Position numbers and translations under genes: made by a program. This document shows positions 48,136-62,064 of a stretch of DNA of 64,000 nt, piece after piece (the first letter of the stretch is position 1; each line of letters starts with the position of its first letter). Below the pieces are notes generated by a model that saw only the letters and a program-made list of their open reading frames with translations, ran no database searches and had not been told where the DNA came from. The stretch is from Paguma larvata (lineage: Eukaryota; Chordata; Mammalia; Carnivora; Viverridae): NCBI GenBank assembly GCA_030068075.1, contig CM057827.1:70632500-70696499 (forward strand), given 5' to 3'.

Positions 48136-48851
48136 CTTATTCAAAGTTTTTTTTTTTTCATTATAATAGTTTATTTTCAAATTGGTTTACATATAACACC
48201 CAGTTTTCATCCCAACACGTGCCCTCTTTAATATCCGTCACCCCCTCTCCCCCCTCCCTCACCTTCCTCACCTCCCTCACCCTCAGATTGTTCTTAGTCT
48301 TTGAGAGTCTCTTATGTTTTATCTCCCTCCCTCTCTGTGTCTTTTTTTCCTTTCCCCTCTTCCCCTCCCCCTGGTTTTTGCTTAGTCTCACAAAGTCCAC
48401 CTATTCGTGGAAACATATGGTATCTGTCTTTTTCTGACTGACTTATTTCACTTAACATAATACCCTCCAGTTCCATCCATGTTGCTACACATGGCCAGAT
48501 TTCATTTTTTCTCATTGCCATGTAGTATTCCATTGTATATATGTGCCACAACTTCTTTATCCATTCGTCAGTTGATGGGCACTTGGTTTGCTTCCACGAT
48601 TTGGCTATTGTCGAAAGTGCTGCTATGAACATTGGGGTACACGTACCCCTATGCATCAGCATTCCTGTGTCTCTTGGGTAGATTCCTAGCAGTGCTATTG
48701 CTGGGTCATACGGTAGCTCTATTTTCATTTTTTTGAGGAACCTCCACACCGCTTTCCAGAGCGGCTGTACCAGTTTGCATTCCCACCAACCGTGTAGGAG
48801 GGTGCCTGCTTCTCCACATCCCCGCCAGCATCTATAACTTATTCAAAGTTT
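48136..48851 (-). mobile_element. 5'-truncated L1, reverse, with 14-bp duplication
   Basis: Poly(T) begins the element at 48150, then 3' UTR sequence follows. The minus-strand frame at about 48749-48312 reads as the C-terminal part of L1 ORF2 (for example TDEWIKKLWHIYTMEYYMA). CTTATTCAAAGTTT flanks the insert at 48136-48149 and 48838-48851. It lacks the 5' end and most of ORF2, so it is inactive. Confidence 0.95.
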
Positions 48852-48960
48852 AATTAAGCAATCCAACAAAGTAGACTTTACTACTGCTATTTTACAAGTA
48901 AGATTAAGTACCTTGCCTGAGGTCACCCAGCTGGGAAGTGACAGAGGTAAGATATAAGCC
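48852..48960 (-). repeat. MIR-like SINE, reverse
   Basis: CTTGCCTGAGGTCACCCAGC and the following TGGGAAGTGACAGAGG are the reverse MIR core. The L1 has inserted at its left edge. Confidence 0.6.
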
Positions 48961-50099
48961 CAGTTCTCCCTGACACTTCACTGCCATGTTTGGCTGCCTC
49001 CCTGTTGGAAGGACCTGGTGAAGGAGGTGACTTTTGAACTGAGGCCGGTTACAAAGTCACTAAGATAATATATCATGCATTGTTTCAGTTAACGCAAACA
49101 GGTAGCAACTGAAGCAGTAGAGAAGAAAATGATCCTGCTGGCCAGGGAGACTTCTTTCCACTCCTGAGTAACTCCATGGAACCCAAGAATCCCCCAGCTC
49201 TTAACTGGCACTACCCTCCCCTCCCCTGTTCCTGTCGAGTACCCACTCCTCCCCTGCAGAGACATCCAGAATGCCACCTGCCCCACCCCCACCAAACCCC
49301 TCGGTTACTGGGAAACACTGATGTCAGTACTCCAGCAACGTCACCCAGCAGCCTGGGAGGTGAGGGACCAAGATCGCTTATCTCCCAGTGGCCCCAGCCT
49401 TTCTCATTTCCTGCCAGCTCTATTTGCACACTTCCCTGCTTCCTCCAGCACCGTCTCTCCCCCCCTCACCATCCCCCACTCCCCCTATTCACTGGCTACT
49501 GGCTGCTGACAAGGTCTCTCCCTCCCCCAGGACGGCCGGCCGACTGAGGGCAAACATGGCTCTCTGAGTCACACAGCTCCCCCTTCCATACCCCTTCTTG
49601 CCTGGGGGTTTCAAGAGCAAGCCTAATGCCCCTCCCCCCAGGACCAATGCTGCATCCTTGTACGACCTTGGGAGGTTCAGCCTTTCAGGCTTGTTTTCCT
49701 CTTTTATAAGGCAGAGATAAAAATACCCTCTGTCTTGCTTACCTTTCTCCTTAATTCACAGGGAAATAGTCAGCATGGAAAAGTAGGGAAAATATTTCAA
49801 TGATCAAAAAAGCGTAACCACAGAAAATGCCAGCATCACTATTTCAAAGTCGGAGAGGGCTAGAATTTCTCCTCATAGAGACAAGGCCCTGGCCCCAGTC
49901 CTCTCAGCCTGCCCACTCTCCCGGTAACTACACTGCAAGCCCCTATCCCGCCATGATTCTTCTTCCTCCTTCTGGGGGCCCGGGGGAGGGGGGGGGGGGG
50001 GCGCGGCCTCGCCCTTGCCAAGGCTATGGAAGCCTGCCCTCTGCTGTCCTCCTGATACCTGACCACAGCAGCAGCTCAAGTCCCGAATTCTGGACCAAC

Positions 50100-50114
50100 A
50101 TTGCCACCTGGTGG
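50100..50114 (-). promoter_or_regulatory. Candidate CTCF site, minus strand
   Basis: On the minus strand the motif reads CCACCAGGTGGCAAT, a close match to the CTCF core as I know it. It is 1.8 kb before the CEBPE start. Confidence 0.45.
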
Positions 50115-51359
50115 TCAACAGAGGCACTCCTGCCAAACTGAAGTACTTCAGCTCTGGTACCTGTTTGATCCGAGGTCCTTTGAAAAGGAGATAAGATAGA
50201 AATCTTCCCATCTGGTCCCTGAGATCTGTCTCCAGGATGCACGCAGATCTCCCCACGCTAGGACAGGGCTCTCAGAGAAAGTACCTCAAGCTGTGCCCTT
50301 GGGGGATTGGGAGGGAGGAAGGAAGATGCTAACCAGCCTGCCGGGTAGGCAGCCATGTCTGTATTTGCATACTTTATTTTAGTGTTCATTGCCACACATA
50401 TCCCCTCTGCATTTACCCCCACTGTGGCCTGGCCCTTCGTGTACCCTACTTATCAAACCTTCTGGCCTCCACAGGGTACTCACAGCATCTGCTGGTGATA
50501 AAAGAGTTGGTGACACATACCTGTGTCCTTTCTTTTTCTGGACCTATAGTCCCTTTTGTAGGTGAAATTCAACAGGTAAAAACAGAGCAACTGCAATACC
50601 TCTAACAGGAGAGAGTGGGGAGTTCCCAGAGGAAAAAGAAAAGGGAAGGGAGAGGGGGGCCCAGCATGAGACCAAACTGCAGAGCTTGGGTTTCTCCTGG
50701 AAACCCTGCAACGGAGTCCCAGGAAGAGGTGATGACAAAAGAGAAGTCTTCTCAAGCCTTGCAAGAGGAAGTGGACCCAAGAGACACGCATCGAGGTCAG
50801 AGAACGGCTATGCAGAAGGAAAGACAGCAAACCGAGCTGCAGTGAGTGCCTGAGCCTGTGGCACGAGGCACAGGAAACAGGGCAGAGCCCCAGGACCGGA
50901 GCCGGGGGCACAGTGCCAGCCTGAGGCTCTGGCAGTGTAGGGCGGCTGGAAGAGAGAGCACTGGAGTCGCCAGAGGAGTGCGGCTGTCAGCTCCTGGGGC
51001 AGCAGCCTGCCTGAGTCTGGGGCAGAGGGCCCAAATCCTGAGCAGGTGCCTCAACCAAGTCTTGGCAGTCAGGGACAGTGCCAGGCTGCTAGGGCTACCA
51101 GGGCCTGGAAACATAAGAGGGTTCAGACTATTGCACAGACCCTGTACAAGAACCTAGCGAAGGCTCTGCACCATAGTGCAGGCCCCGGGTATGGCTTGGT
51201 CCCAGAACCTGTAGCTACTTCCTAAACCCCTCAAACAATACCCCCTGGCCTGGACCCAAGAGAATGCCGTGGGAGGTGGGGCTACAAAAGGAACTGACTG
51301 CCCCCGGGGGTAGGAGGAGCTCCACTGGTTGGGGGGTGGGTTGGCGGCAGAGAGGGAGG

Positions 51360-53406
<2,047 letters not shown>

Positions 53407-53590
53407 GCCCACCTGGCAGACTGTGGCACCAGCCCCCGGCCTGGCCTGACCCTGCTGGGGCCCTAGAGCCCTTCACGGGCCGAGCCTGAGACATAGACCG
53501 TGGACGAATGGCAGCGGGTGGCAAGGGAGGAGGGCAGACCCCAGCATGATGATTCTGTGGCTGAATAAAATTGCACTATGACTCAGGAAC
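53407..53590 (+). other. CEBPE: CEBPE 3' UTR
   Basis: A short 3' UTR of about 180 bases from the stop to just past the AATAAA at 53564. The exact cleavage site is inferred. Confidence 0.8.
53564..53569 (+). terminator. CEBPE: CEBPE poly(A) signal AATAAA
   Basis: A canonical AATAAA 158 bases after the stop codon, followed by a G-rich stretch ending in a G run near 53625. Confidence 0.85.
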
Positions 53591-54159
53591 AGGCCTGCGA
53601 ACTGGGCCTGGGCCTGCGCCGTGGGGGGTGGGGGGGGGAGGGTTGCATGTGTGGCACAGGGGCCTCAAGGGCAGGGAATGCACATGGCTGAGTCTGCATA
53701 CCTCTTGGTTCCATGTGCAAATGCATATCCAAGAATACAGATACACCACCCACAGCTCTCCCCCGACACACCACACGGCCAGGCTGTGTGTCTGTCACTC
53801 TGCTCCTCTCTCCCCCTGCCCCAACCCCAACCCACTCCATCCTTCTGGATAATGAAGGCACCCCACCCCTGCAACCCCACAGGCCTGGAGCAGCCTCTGG
53901 ATATTTCCCTAACAGAGTTCTGTAGCTTAAGGGGGAATCCCAGCACCACCCAGGCCCTTTGCCCAGGCCTGCTGACCCCAGGCCTGCTGAGCCTCATTCC
54001 CTGGGGCTCGGGTTCCCCAAAGCACTAGAATTTGAGTGCTTGGGGGAGGACTCTGTTGGGAAAGGCCTGAGACCTGTGTGTATAGGAGAAAGTTGATAAG
54101 GACGAGAACAATCACCTCTGTCCGTGGAAACCCCTTGGTTTTTGTTGGTGTTGTTTTTT

Positions 54160-54369
54160 ATTGTTGATTTATTTTTGAAAGAGAAACAGAGCGGGCTCAC
54201 GAGCAGAAGAGGGGCAGAGACAGACGGAGGGAGACACAGAATCTGAAACAGGCTTCAAGCTCCGAGCTGTCAGCACAGAGCCCGACGCCAGGCTCAGACT
54301 CACAAACCATGAGATCATGACCTGAGCTAACGTGGCACCCTTAACCGACTGAGCCATCCAGGCGCTCCT
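54160..54369 (-). mobile_element. CAN SINE, reverse, diverged
   Basis: A full-length but mutated minus-strand SINE, about 570 bases downstream of the CEBPE poly(A) signal. Confidence 0.9.
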
Positions 54370-54424
54370 AGAAGTAAAATCCTTTGTGCAAAGTATTCTT
54401 TCTTGCATGGAACTCTAGCCCAAG

Positions 54425-54595
54425 AGGCTCCATTTGAATCTCACTCCAGTTCTTCCTAGCTGTGTGACCTGAGCCAATGACGTCTCTCTGTGCCTCAGTT
54501 TCCTCATCTGTACCATGGGAGTAATATTAGTACCTGCCTCGCAGTGTTGTTATGTTCACAGATAAACAGGGCCTGGCACGTGATAAGATGACTAT
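54425..54595 (+). repeat. MIR-like SINE
   Basis: TAGCTGTGTGACCTGAGCCA and GCCTCAGTTTCCTCATCTGT match the MIR core well. Confidence 0.75.
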
Positions 54596-57279
54596 TTGCT
54601 AGAACCGAAAGGACCTCAGGACCTCATTCGAACTCCTCATTTTGTAGGTGAGGAAACTAAACTTTCAGGGAGAGAAAGGGACTTCGCCGGAGGTACACGA
54701 CTGCTTAGAGGCAGAACCAAACCTAGCTCCGCAAAAATCACAGATCTCAAGAGGTGCTGGAAGAGACCTCAAGAGATCGGCTGGTGGGCTTTGGCCTCAG
54801 ACAAGCAAGATAGCGAGAGCCACATCTTACAGATAAAGCAGCTGAGGGCCAGAGGGGATAAGAGACATTCTCCTGAGGCTCTCTCAGTCCCTTTGCTGCG
54901 TCAGTACATGGCACTTGTCTCTACTCCTTGCTCACACCCTCCCCACGCAGCCCAGGGCCGGCCTGAGAGTCCCTTCAATAAGTAACCAGGAATTATGGGC
55001 ACAGCGAGAGACGTGAGACACAAGAGGGGCTCGAGTCTCTCCTGGGCTGCCAGCGACTAGTAGGGCGCTACTGAGAAAGCCGAAGTCAGACATCAAGGAA
55101 TAACTTTCTGATGGAGGGAAAAGACTGGAGATCTTCCTGATCACCTCTCTCTCTCTCCCTCCCTTCCCCTCATTTCCACATCCCCAGGAGCAGAGACTTC
55201 CTACATCTTGGGCATCCATGTGCACCACGCTGGCCTCACCTCACCGAGGCCTCAGTCCCTTTCCTGCCTTTGCCTCCGTGTCCCTCGGGCACCCTGTCCT
55301 ACATCTCTCCCCGGATCCCGCTGCCCCAGATCTGGTCTGTGCAGACAGATCTGCACCTGGATAGATGGTTGATTCCCTCAGCCGTGGGGCCTCCCGAGTT
55401 CGTGAGGGGGAGGCGACAGTCTCTGTGGATGTCCGGGAGAATCCCACACCTTCCTTTTAGCCCAGGGGGATGGGGTTGCATAAGGGGGGTTTGTACAGAA
55501 CATGGTAAGTGACTCAACCTCCGGATTTCCTCCTCTCGGCTCGAGACCACTGCCCCTTGACTTATTTTCAAGGTTCTGGGTGATGGGACCTGGGTTGCTT
55601 CAGCATCGACTCCACGCTTCTTTCCCACAGCTCTGAACTGGGTCTCCTCCCAGCCCCCCAGCGTCTTCCGGGCAGGTGCTTGGCGCCAGGGCTGGAGAAG
55701 GGTCCCAGCCTCGCTGTGAGACAAGAACACACCTGGGCCCTGCGTGACAAGAAGTGTCGAGCACGCACCAATTCTCTGGCGGACGACATCCCAGGGGGAT
55801 GACAGGTAGCCATAAGCCACACTTTCTGAATGAGGCTTTTAACCTGGCTTCCCCTGGTTCGGGCCAAAGTCACTTATTCGACAAGTATTTGTCGAGCATC
55901 TTTCCTGTGCCAGGCCCTTGCAAGGTGCCGTAGTGACCGAGACAGACCCCGCTCTGAGCTAGATGAGTAGGAAGAAAAGGGCAACCAGCAAGTGCACTTG
56001 TCTTCCTTTGCCCTTCTAGGTGCCCCGCCCTCAGTCATCCGGCTGTGTTCCAGGCATGACGGGGACGCTGGAGGGCAGCAGGAGGGCAAAGCTGGGTGCT
56101 TATCTCCCAACTGTCTCCAGTGGGGGACAGGTACTGTCCCCTGCTGTCATTCACAGAATCCCTGCCCTGATGGCCCTGGGGGCTGTAATGGACTCCCGCT
56201 GCAGCAAGTCGGTTTCTTCAGCTGTCCTTGCAGCTCTCCCTTAATTCCCTTCATGCACCCCTTTACAAACGCCTTCGGTCAATCCATTAATAACTGCATT
56301 TGGGGAAACCAAATAAATAAGCAGGAAGGGAGGTTACTTTCGCTGGGGTGGTCAAGGAAGGCTTCTCTGAGAAGGTGACACTGGAGTCGACACCTAAAAC
56401 ATTTCAAGGAGGAGACAGATGCGCCGAATTGGGGCAGAAGGGTTAGCAGAGAGGAGAGCAAAGGCGAAGACGCTAAGCTGTCGGGGTGATCAAGGAAAAG
56501 AAAGAGAGCCAAGTGAGGCTGGCCGAACGGAAAGAAGGAGGAAAAGGATAAGCAAGAAAACACCTCCCTCCGTCTTAAATGGAATTGCAAAGAACTCTCT
56601 TTCCATTCCCTCTGTGGGACAGGACAGTCCCTAAGAAACTAAGTCACGGAGAGCAAGCATCCAGCACCCAAACCTCTTCTCCAACCCACCCTCGCCCCCC
56701 TTTTCGGAGGGAAAGAAGTGGCAAAAAGAAGTGCTAGTCCTCAGGATGCGGTGACTTTAAGAAACCAGCAAATCAAGGTCCAAACAGCACACACATGTGT
56801 GCTGTTCCCATTGCTTTAACCTCCACAGGGGCCTGAGGCCCACTCTTCCTTCAGGAGCTGAACTGGAGACCAGGATGAGAGTGCTGAGCTGAGAGACAGG
56901 ACCTCAGGCCCCTGGGAAACAGCTGAGGAGAAGGAAGGCTGTTTGGCGATACCGGGAAAAGAGAGGAAGCTGCCCAAGGTGAGCCAGCCAAGGTCAGTCC
57001 TGCAGTGGCTGCTTGTGAAAGCTGCTCCCCTGCTCAGTGCACACCTCCCCACCCCACCCCCCATGATTGCCACACGCCTGGGCCCCCAGGGCCCCCATCC
57101 CAGTGTTGCAAGATCCCGGTTGGGGTTGTGGGGGTGGAAAGGGGCCTCTTCACCTCCACCCCTACCCTGCGCCAGCCAGGGAGGGGGCTATGGGATGCAG
57201 GGGGCTGTATAGGAGATGCTGAGGCAACAATAGCCAGGGCTGGCTGAGGGCCTGTGCACCTCCTCTCTGACAGGCCAGT

Positions 57280-57330
57280 CACTTCCTGTCACCCTCGCAG
57301 GCCCCCAGCAAGCAGACCTCTCCTATCAGC
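57280..57330. promoter_or_regulatory. Candidate ETS + GATA cluster downstream of CEBPE
   Basis: CACTTCCTGT at 57280 is an ETS/PU.1-type site on the minus strand, and CTATCAG near 57325 is a minus-strand GATA site. Both lie about 5.3 kb after the CEBPE start in repeat-free sequence. Single sites are common by chance, so the support is the clustering and the position. Confidence 0.3.
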
Positions 57331-57757
57331 CAGTGCCGTTCCCAAGTGAGAATGGTTCAACTTGGGCAGGACCTCTACTGGCCTCTGTCAGCTGCTCCTA
57401 TAAGCAGGACCAGCCCCAGAGAAACTTCTTCGGCTCATGAGAAATTCTCTGAGGCTACCCTCCTGGGGACGTGGTGGGAAAATGGCTGCAACTGGCCTCG
57501 ATTCTGACTTCCGGAGGTAGCAGAAGGGTCCTAGAACTTGGGAAACGCCAGGCTTCCTAACAGGGAGAGCCCCACCTACAGGGCCATAGCCTCCCCTTTG
57601 GTTTTAGAAACAGAGATCTAAGGTGGCTAGAGGCAAGCTGTACACAGACTGGATCCCCCACACCCCGCAAGCCAAACTTCACCCCGAGGCCCCAAACTGT
57701 CCAACCCTCTGTTGCCCACCACACCTAGCACTGTCGCCCCTGGCCAGGCCATCCAGC

Positions 57758-58000
57758 CCTGCTGCAATCGGGACGGTTTGCAAAACGCCTGCTAGCTCCC
57801 GCTTTGTCACCGTCTGAGGTTAGGACTGTACTCGGGAGATAAGCCCAGGCCCCGCCCGCCCTCCAGAGCGAGACTGCTGGCCTGCTGCAATCGGGACGGT
57901 TTGCAAAACCCCTGCTGGCTCCTGCTCTGTCACCATCTGAGGTTAGGACTGCGCCCTAAGATAAAGTCTAGCCCCACCCACTGGCTCTGCCTTCAGACTC
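57758..58000 (+). repeat. 123-bp tandem duplication with paired GATA and GC/CACCC motifs
   Basis: Copy 1 (57758-57880) and copy 2 (57881-about 58000) both open with CCTGCTGCAATCGGGACGGT. By hand alignment the first 72 bases differ at about five places, and the rest is looser. Copy 1 has AGATAA at 57837 followed by CCCCGCCCGCC. Copy 2 has AGATAA at 57959 followed by GCCCCACCCA. Both carry the near-palindrome GTTTGCAAAAC. The position is about +6 kb from the CEBPE start, close to where a granulocytic enhancer has been described in mouse (from memory). Confidence 0.75.
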
Positions 58001-58319
58001 TCAGGCAGCATGGCCCAGAGACACAGCTCGTGGGAAGGCCTTGCTCAGGACCAGCACAGAGATGCCTTCTGCCTGGGCTTCCCCTCCCCACCTTTCCCCT
58101 TCATCCCTAGCCTCGCCTCTGCACGCTGTCCTCATTACCACCCTCTCCCCGCACTGGCCGGCTGCTCTCTTCACCTTCCATCCCCATCTTTCCTTCCCCC
58201 GATATCCCTCCTGTCTCCTCACCACATTTGCTCAAAGTATACTTATAACACCTACTCCAGGCTGGGCACTCTGCTTGTTCTAGAAGCTACAGGATACACA
58301 GAACAGTTCTCGCCCTCAT

Positions 58320-59340
58320 AGGGCTTACAGATTCACGAGGGAGGCAGACACACGTAACACCACAAATAAATTGGTAATTCTAAATGGGCAATGCCATGTG
58401 GCAAAAGTAAAGGGGCAACTGGGGATAGATGTTCCAAGGGCCCCGGACTTAAAGGTGAAGTTTGGGCAAGGCTTCTTCAAGGAAGTAACACGCAGATACA
58501 TAAAGGCAAGGAGTCAGTCTGGCAAAGAGCAGGGGTTTCCAGAAGATGGAGAAATGTATGCCAAGGCCCCAGGCAGGTCCTTCCTGGTCACTGACAGGGG
58601 CTGGGGGACAGGCCAAGTCAGAGAGGGGCGGAGGCCGGATCTGCCTCTGATGGGATCTGGAGTGTCAGAGGGAGGAACCACCTCCCAAAGGAGGAGGACA
58701 TTTCCTCTCCTCTAAGGAAAATGAAGGGACAGCGGGACAGCAGCCGACGCAGATACAGGCACAGGTTAGGATGTAGCAGGCAGTGGCCAGTTCTATCTGT
58801 TTTCACCATGAGAAGAGGTGACTGCCAGCGACTAAGCCAGAGGCTCTGAGGAGCAGGCTCCAAGGTGTAAGACCCCAGGTGCTGAGAGGAAAGAGGACTG
58901 AGATTTCTGACTGGAGAACGTGCCACTGAAGTCGATGATGACCAGGGAGTGACAACAGACTGTTCTCTTGGGTGATTTCCCTCGGTGGTCCTTAGCCACT
59001 GGGGGCCAAGGTGGAGAAGTCGAACGTTGGGAGGCAGGACAGACAGGATAGACAGTGAAGCGAGGTGGGGGGCACTTTCGAAGGAGGGATTTGGTGATGA
59101 GCATGGAACCCAAGGCGGAAGACGAAAAGACAGGAAGGGCCAGCGGTTCTTCCATGAGCCCCGAGAACAGCTGCAGTTGGCCGACTTGAGCAAACAAACC
59201 GTAAGGAAAGGAGATCATATCAGAGAGCCTGATGCTCGATTCAGTTATTTCATAGGTGCTGCAGTTTCTGGTGATGATAAGGTTCCTGGAAGTGGCTTGT
59301 GAAGGTGGAATGGAGAAGGTTAGAGATGGGCGGATGAAGG
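58320..59340. repeat. Old mammalian interspersed repeat, family uncertain
   Basis: Scattered phrases (CAATGCCATGTGGCAAAAGT, GAGGACTGAGATTTCTGACT) resemble the same old, diverged repeat seen in SLC7A8 intron 3. Long minus-strand open frames here carry no protein motif. Confidence 0.3.
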
Positions 59341-60299
59341 AACTGAGAGGCCAGTGTGCTGGACGGAGCATCCACACAGGCAACACCACCACCAAGACAG
59401 CCTCTGCTCAGCCCCATCTTCTCCCACACCCCGCCCTCGTCCTAGCCGGCCTCCCCCTCCTCCCCCTTGGCACCCTCCCTCCCAGTCCCTAATTTCCTCC
59501 CTCTGCACCCTCTGCTCACCTCTTCCCCTCTGGGGTCTATCCCTTCCTATCCCACGCCTCCTCTTCTTAGCTGCTTCCCTCCAGTCTCCACCTGTTCTCC
59601 CTGCCCCCCTCTTTCTCATCCTGCCCCTCCAATCGATCACAATCACGCTATGCCCTTGAGAACACTATTACATGGTGGGCTAAACCCCACATTCACCACC
59701 TCTTCACGTTGCCTAATTTTGCTGTGCCTCGGTTGTAAAATTGGGGTATTTATAATAATACCTACCCTGGAAGGTGGCTGAAAGGAATACATGAGTCTGA
59801 AGTCCTTGGGAGACGTCTGGGCACAGAGGGAACACTCGAATGACTGTTATTCTCACCCTCTCTCCTTACCCCCTCTCTTTCCTCCCAGACACCTTCCCAC
59901 CTCCATTATCCCTCCGTGCCTACTTCACACCTCTTCAAAGAGGCGCAGGCGAATCAGACTCAGCCCCTGCCCACAGTCTAGCAGGGGAACCAGCACAGAA
60001 ATAAATGTCAGGAGAATATAATAAATGCTAGATGTGCAAGAGCTGTCACTGGAGAACAGGGGCTATGCAAACCACCTCTGCCTGGAGAGTAAAGAAAAAA
60101 CGCAGCAGGCGGTTACCCTCTCCGCTGGCTCTAGGAGGACAGGGAGGAATTTTCCAGGCAAAGGCAGGAAAGAGGTATCCCAGTGGAAGAGACAGGAGGT
60201 GTTTCTTGTGCGTTTCTGCTGGAAGGTACGAAGTTCTGCATGCATGTGTGAAGTTAGAATGAACGCTGGCCCTGGTGGGGGTGCCCCTCCTCTGCATGG

Positions 60300-60314
60300 C
60301 CACAAGGCGGCAGC
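60300..60314 (+). promoter_or_regulatory. Candidate CTCF site, plus strand
   Basis: CCACAAGGCGGCAGC fits the CTCF core at most positions. It lies between CEBPE and CIROP. Confidence 0.35.
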
Positions 60315-60594
60315 AAAGCATCACGAGTGGCTGCAGGGGCCTGAAAACCGAGAGCCACACAGACCTTGACTCCCTTGCCCCAAGCCTCACCAGCAGGGTT
60401 TTCCCCCCAAATCCGCTGCCCCGCCAGGAAAAAGAGGGAGTCTGACAACGTGCAGAATAGGGTTTGTCTTAGAAAAAGAACAAGAGTCCCCTAAAGATTT
60501 GTACACATGTCGATAAGAACAGAACAGGTCTCCACGGAGTTGAAAGCATCTGTAGAATATATACCATTGACATGACTTGGTATTTACCACGATC

Positions 60595-60720
60595 GTGGAC
60601 ACTCTTCTCAGCACTTTACAAATCTTTGCTGCCTCCTCAGAGCAACCTTGTCAGGTAAGTACAATCATTCCCCCTTTTGCAAATGGGAACACAGAGGCAT
60701 GGGGCCAAAGTTACATGGTA
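60595..60720 (-). repeat. MIR-like SINE, reverse
   Basis: AGCAACCTTGTCAGGTAAGT and TTTGCAAATGGGAACACAGA are the reverse MIR core. Confidence 0.6.
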
Positions 60721-62064
60721 GAAAGTGGCAGAGTTAGTTTGGCTCCAGCCTTTGGTGGCCTCCCTTGTAATTGCCATTCCAGCCACAGCTGTGGTGTGTC
60801 AAAGTATCAAATCCAGACTCCCTAGGAAGTCGGCAGCCCTTCTGGAAACTCTCATCCTGTCAGGAATTAGCTGTGTTCCTTTATGTCATTTCACCCCTGA
60901 CCTGTTTCTTCAAAAGTTAAACAATGGGGTTGGGTTCTGTTCCTTCATTCACAACACAGACAGATGGCTAGGCCCTCAGGACTGTGCTGAGTGCTGTGAC
61001 TACAAAGCCGGCCAGGAAGCAGGCTTACCTCGAAGAGTGCAGGATGTAGAAGGAGTGCAGGATGTAAAGGGAGTGCCGCTAAGCCAACAATTATATAGAA
61101 GGGGAGGCCGCTCCTGCAAAGTGGGCCTCCTCCCCTCCTGAGAGCGTGGAATTTGGGCAGAAGGTGTTGAGTAAGTAAGGCTTCCCAAAGTAATTATAGG
61201 GGAGGTAGGAATTAGCCAGGCAGGCAGGGCAGGAGGGCAGGGGAAACAGGATGTGAAAGCACAGTGTGAGCTAAGAAAACAGAGGGACTTCCGAGAGCTG
61301 AGTGAGAACGTCTTTGAACATCTTCTCTTCCTGTCCATTTTAAGAGTTGACTTTCCCTCGCAGCATGCCTCTCTGTGAAGCCTCACGGAGCTAATACAAC
61401 AGCCTCTCCCAGGAGGTGTCAGCCAACCAACATGTGTTTGTTGAGCACCTACTAAGTGCCCTACACAGATGGGGGTGATGCCTAAAAGTCTTGCAGTCTG
61501 GTTAGAGTCCACCCAGTTCTGACATTGAGGTTAGTGCCGTGCAGAAGCCTTGTTTGCCCATCTCCAGCGAGATAAGTAGGCATCTGTGAAGCGCAGAGTG
61601 CCCCCTGATGCACGCGCAGCACGCGCACACACACCTTATGTTAACACCAATTTTTTAGTTCTGGGAAAGTTCCAAGGTTGTCCGCTCAGAAAAACAGGGG
61701 AATTAGGACGAGAGATGAAAGAGGGGAAGGAGCGGTTCCCAGATGGGGCAAGCTTCTCTTTGGAAAGATCAGTTGAGGCCTTAAGAATAACACTCCCCCG
61801 CCCCGCCCCCCAGCTCTCCGCTCTGACATCCCCCGGTGGGGGTTGGGGGAAGGGAGACTGCTTTGGCCCTTGTGGTTCACATCCGACCTCCTGGGGGTAA
61901 TGTAAATTTAGTCAACAATACTCTTGAATCTTGAAAAAAATGAGCAAGAGTGGTGGAGAGGGTATGGAGAGAGATAGTAAGAGAGGGAAGCTAGAAGTAA
62001 GTGAGGCAGGGAAGAGAGGAGCAGAAGACAGGATCCAGCGCCGGTAGGGAGATCCACTCATGAA

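Larger units (their letters stand above)
53591..62064. other. Intergenic region CEBPE-CIROP
   Basis: I recognise no gene in these 8.5 kb. It contains an old minus-strand CAN SINE (54160), MIR-like pieces (54425, 60595), an ETS/GATA cluster (57280-57330), a tandem duplication (57758-58000), an old repeat-like stretch (about 58320-59340) and a CTCF-like site (60300). Long minus-strand frames at 58618-59395 fall in the repeat-like stretch and look like chance. Confidence 0.75.

Noticed and set aside
48312..48749. Minus-strand frame of 145 codons resembling a reverse-transcriptase-associated protein
   Set aside because: It is the C-terminal piece of L1 ORF2 in a 5'-truncated insertion, not a host gene.
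49176..49547. Plus-strand Pro/Ser-rich frame of 123 codons
   Set aside because: Low-complexity CT-rich intergenic sequence without motif or promoter.
58618..59395. Two overlapping minus-strand frames of 191 and 187 codons
   Set aside because: They lie in diverged old repeat-like sequence, overlap each other in different frames and carry no motif.
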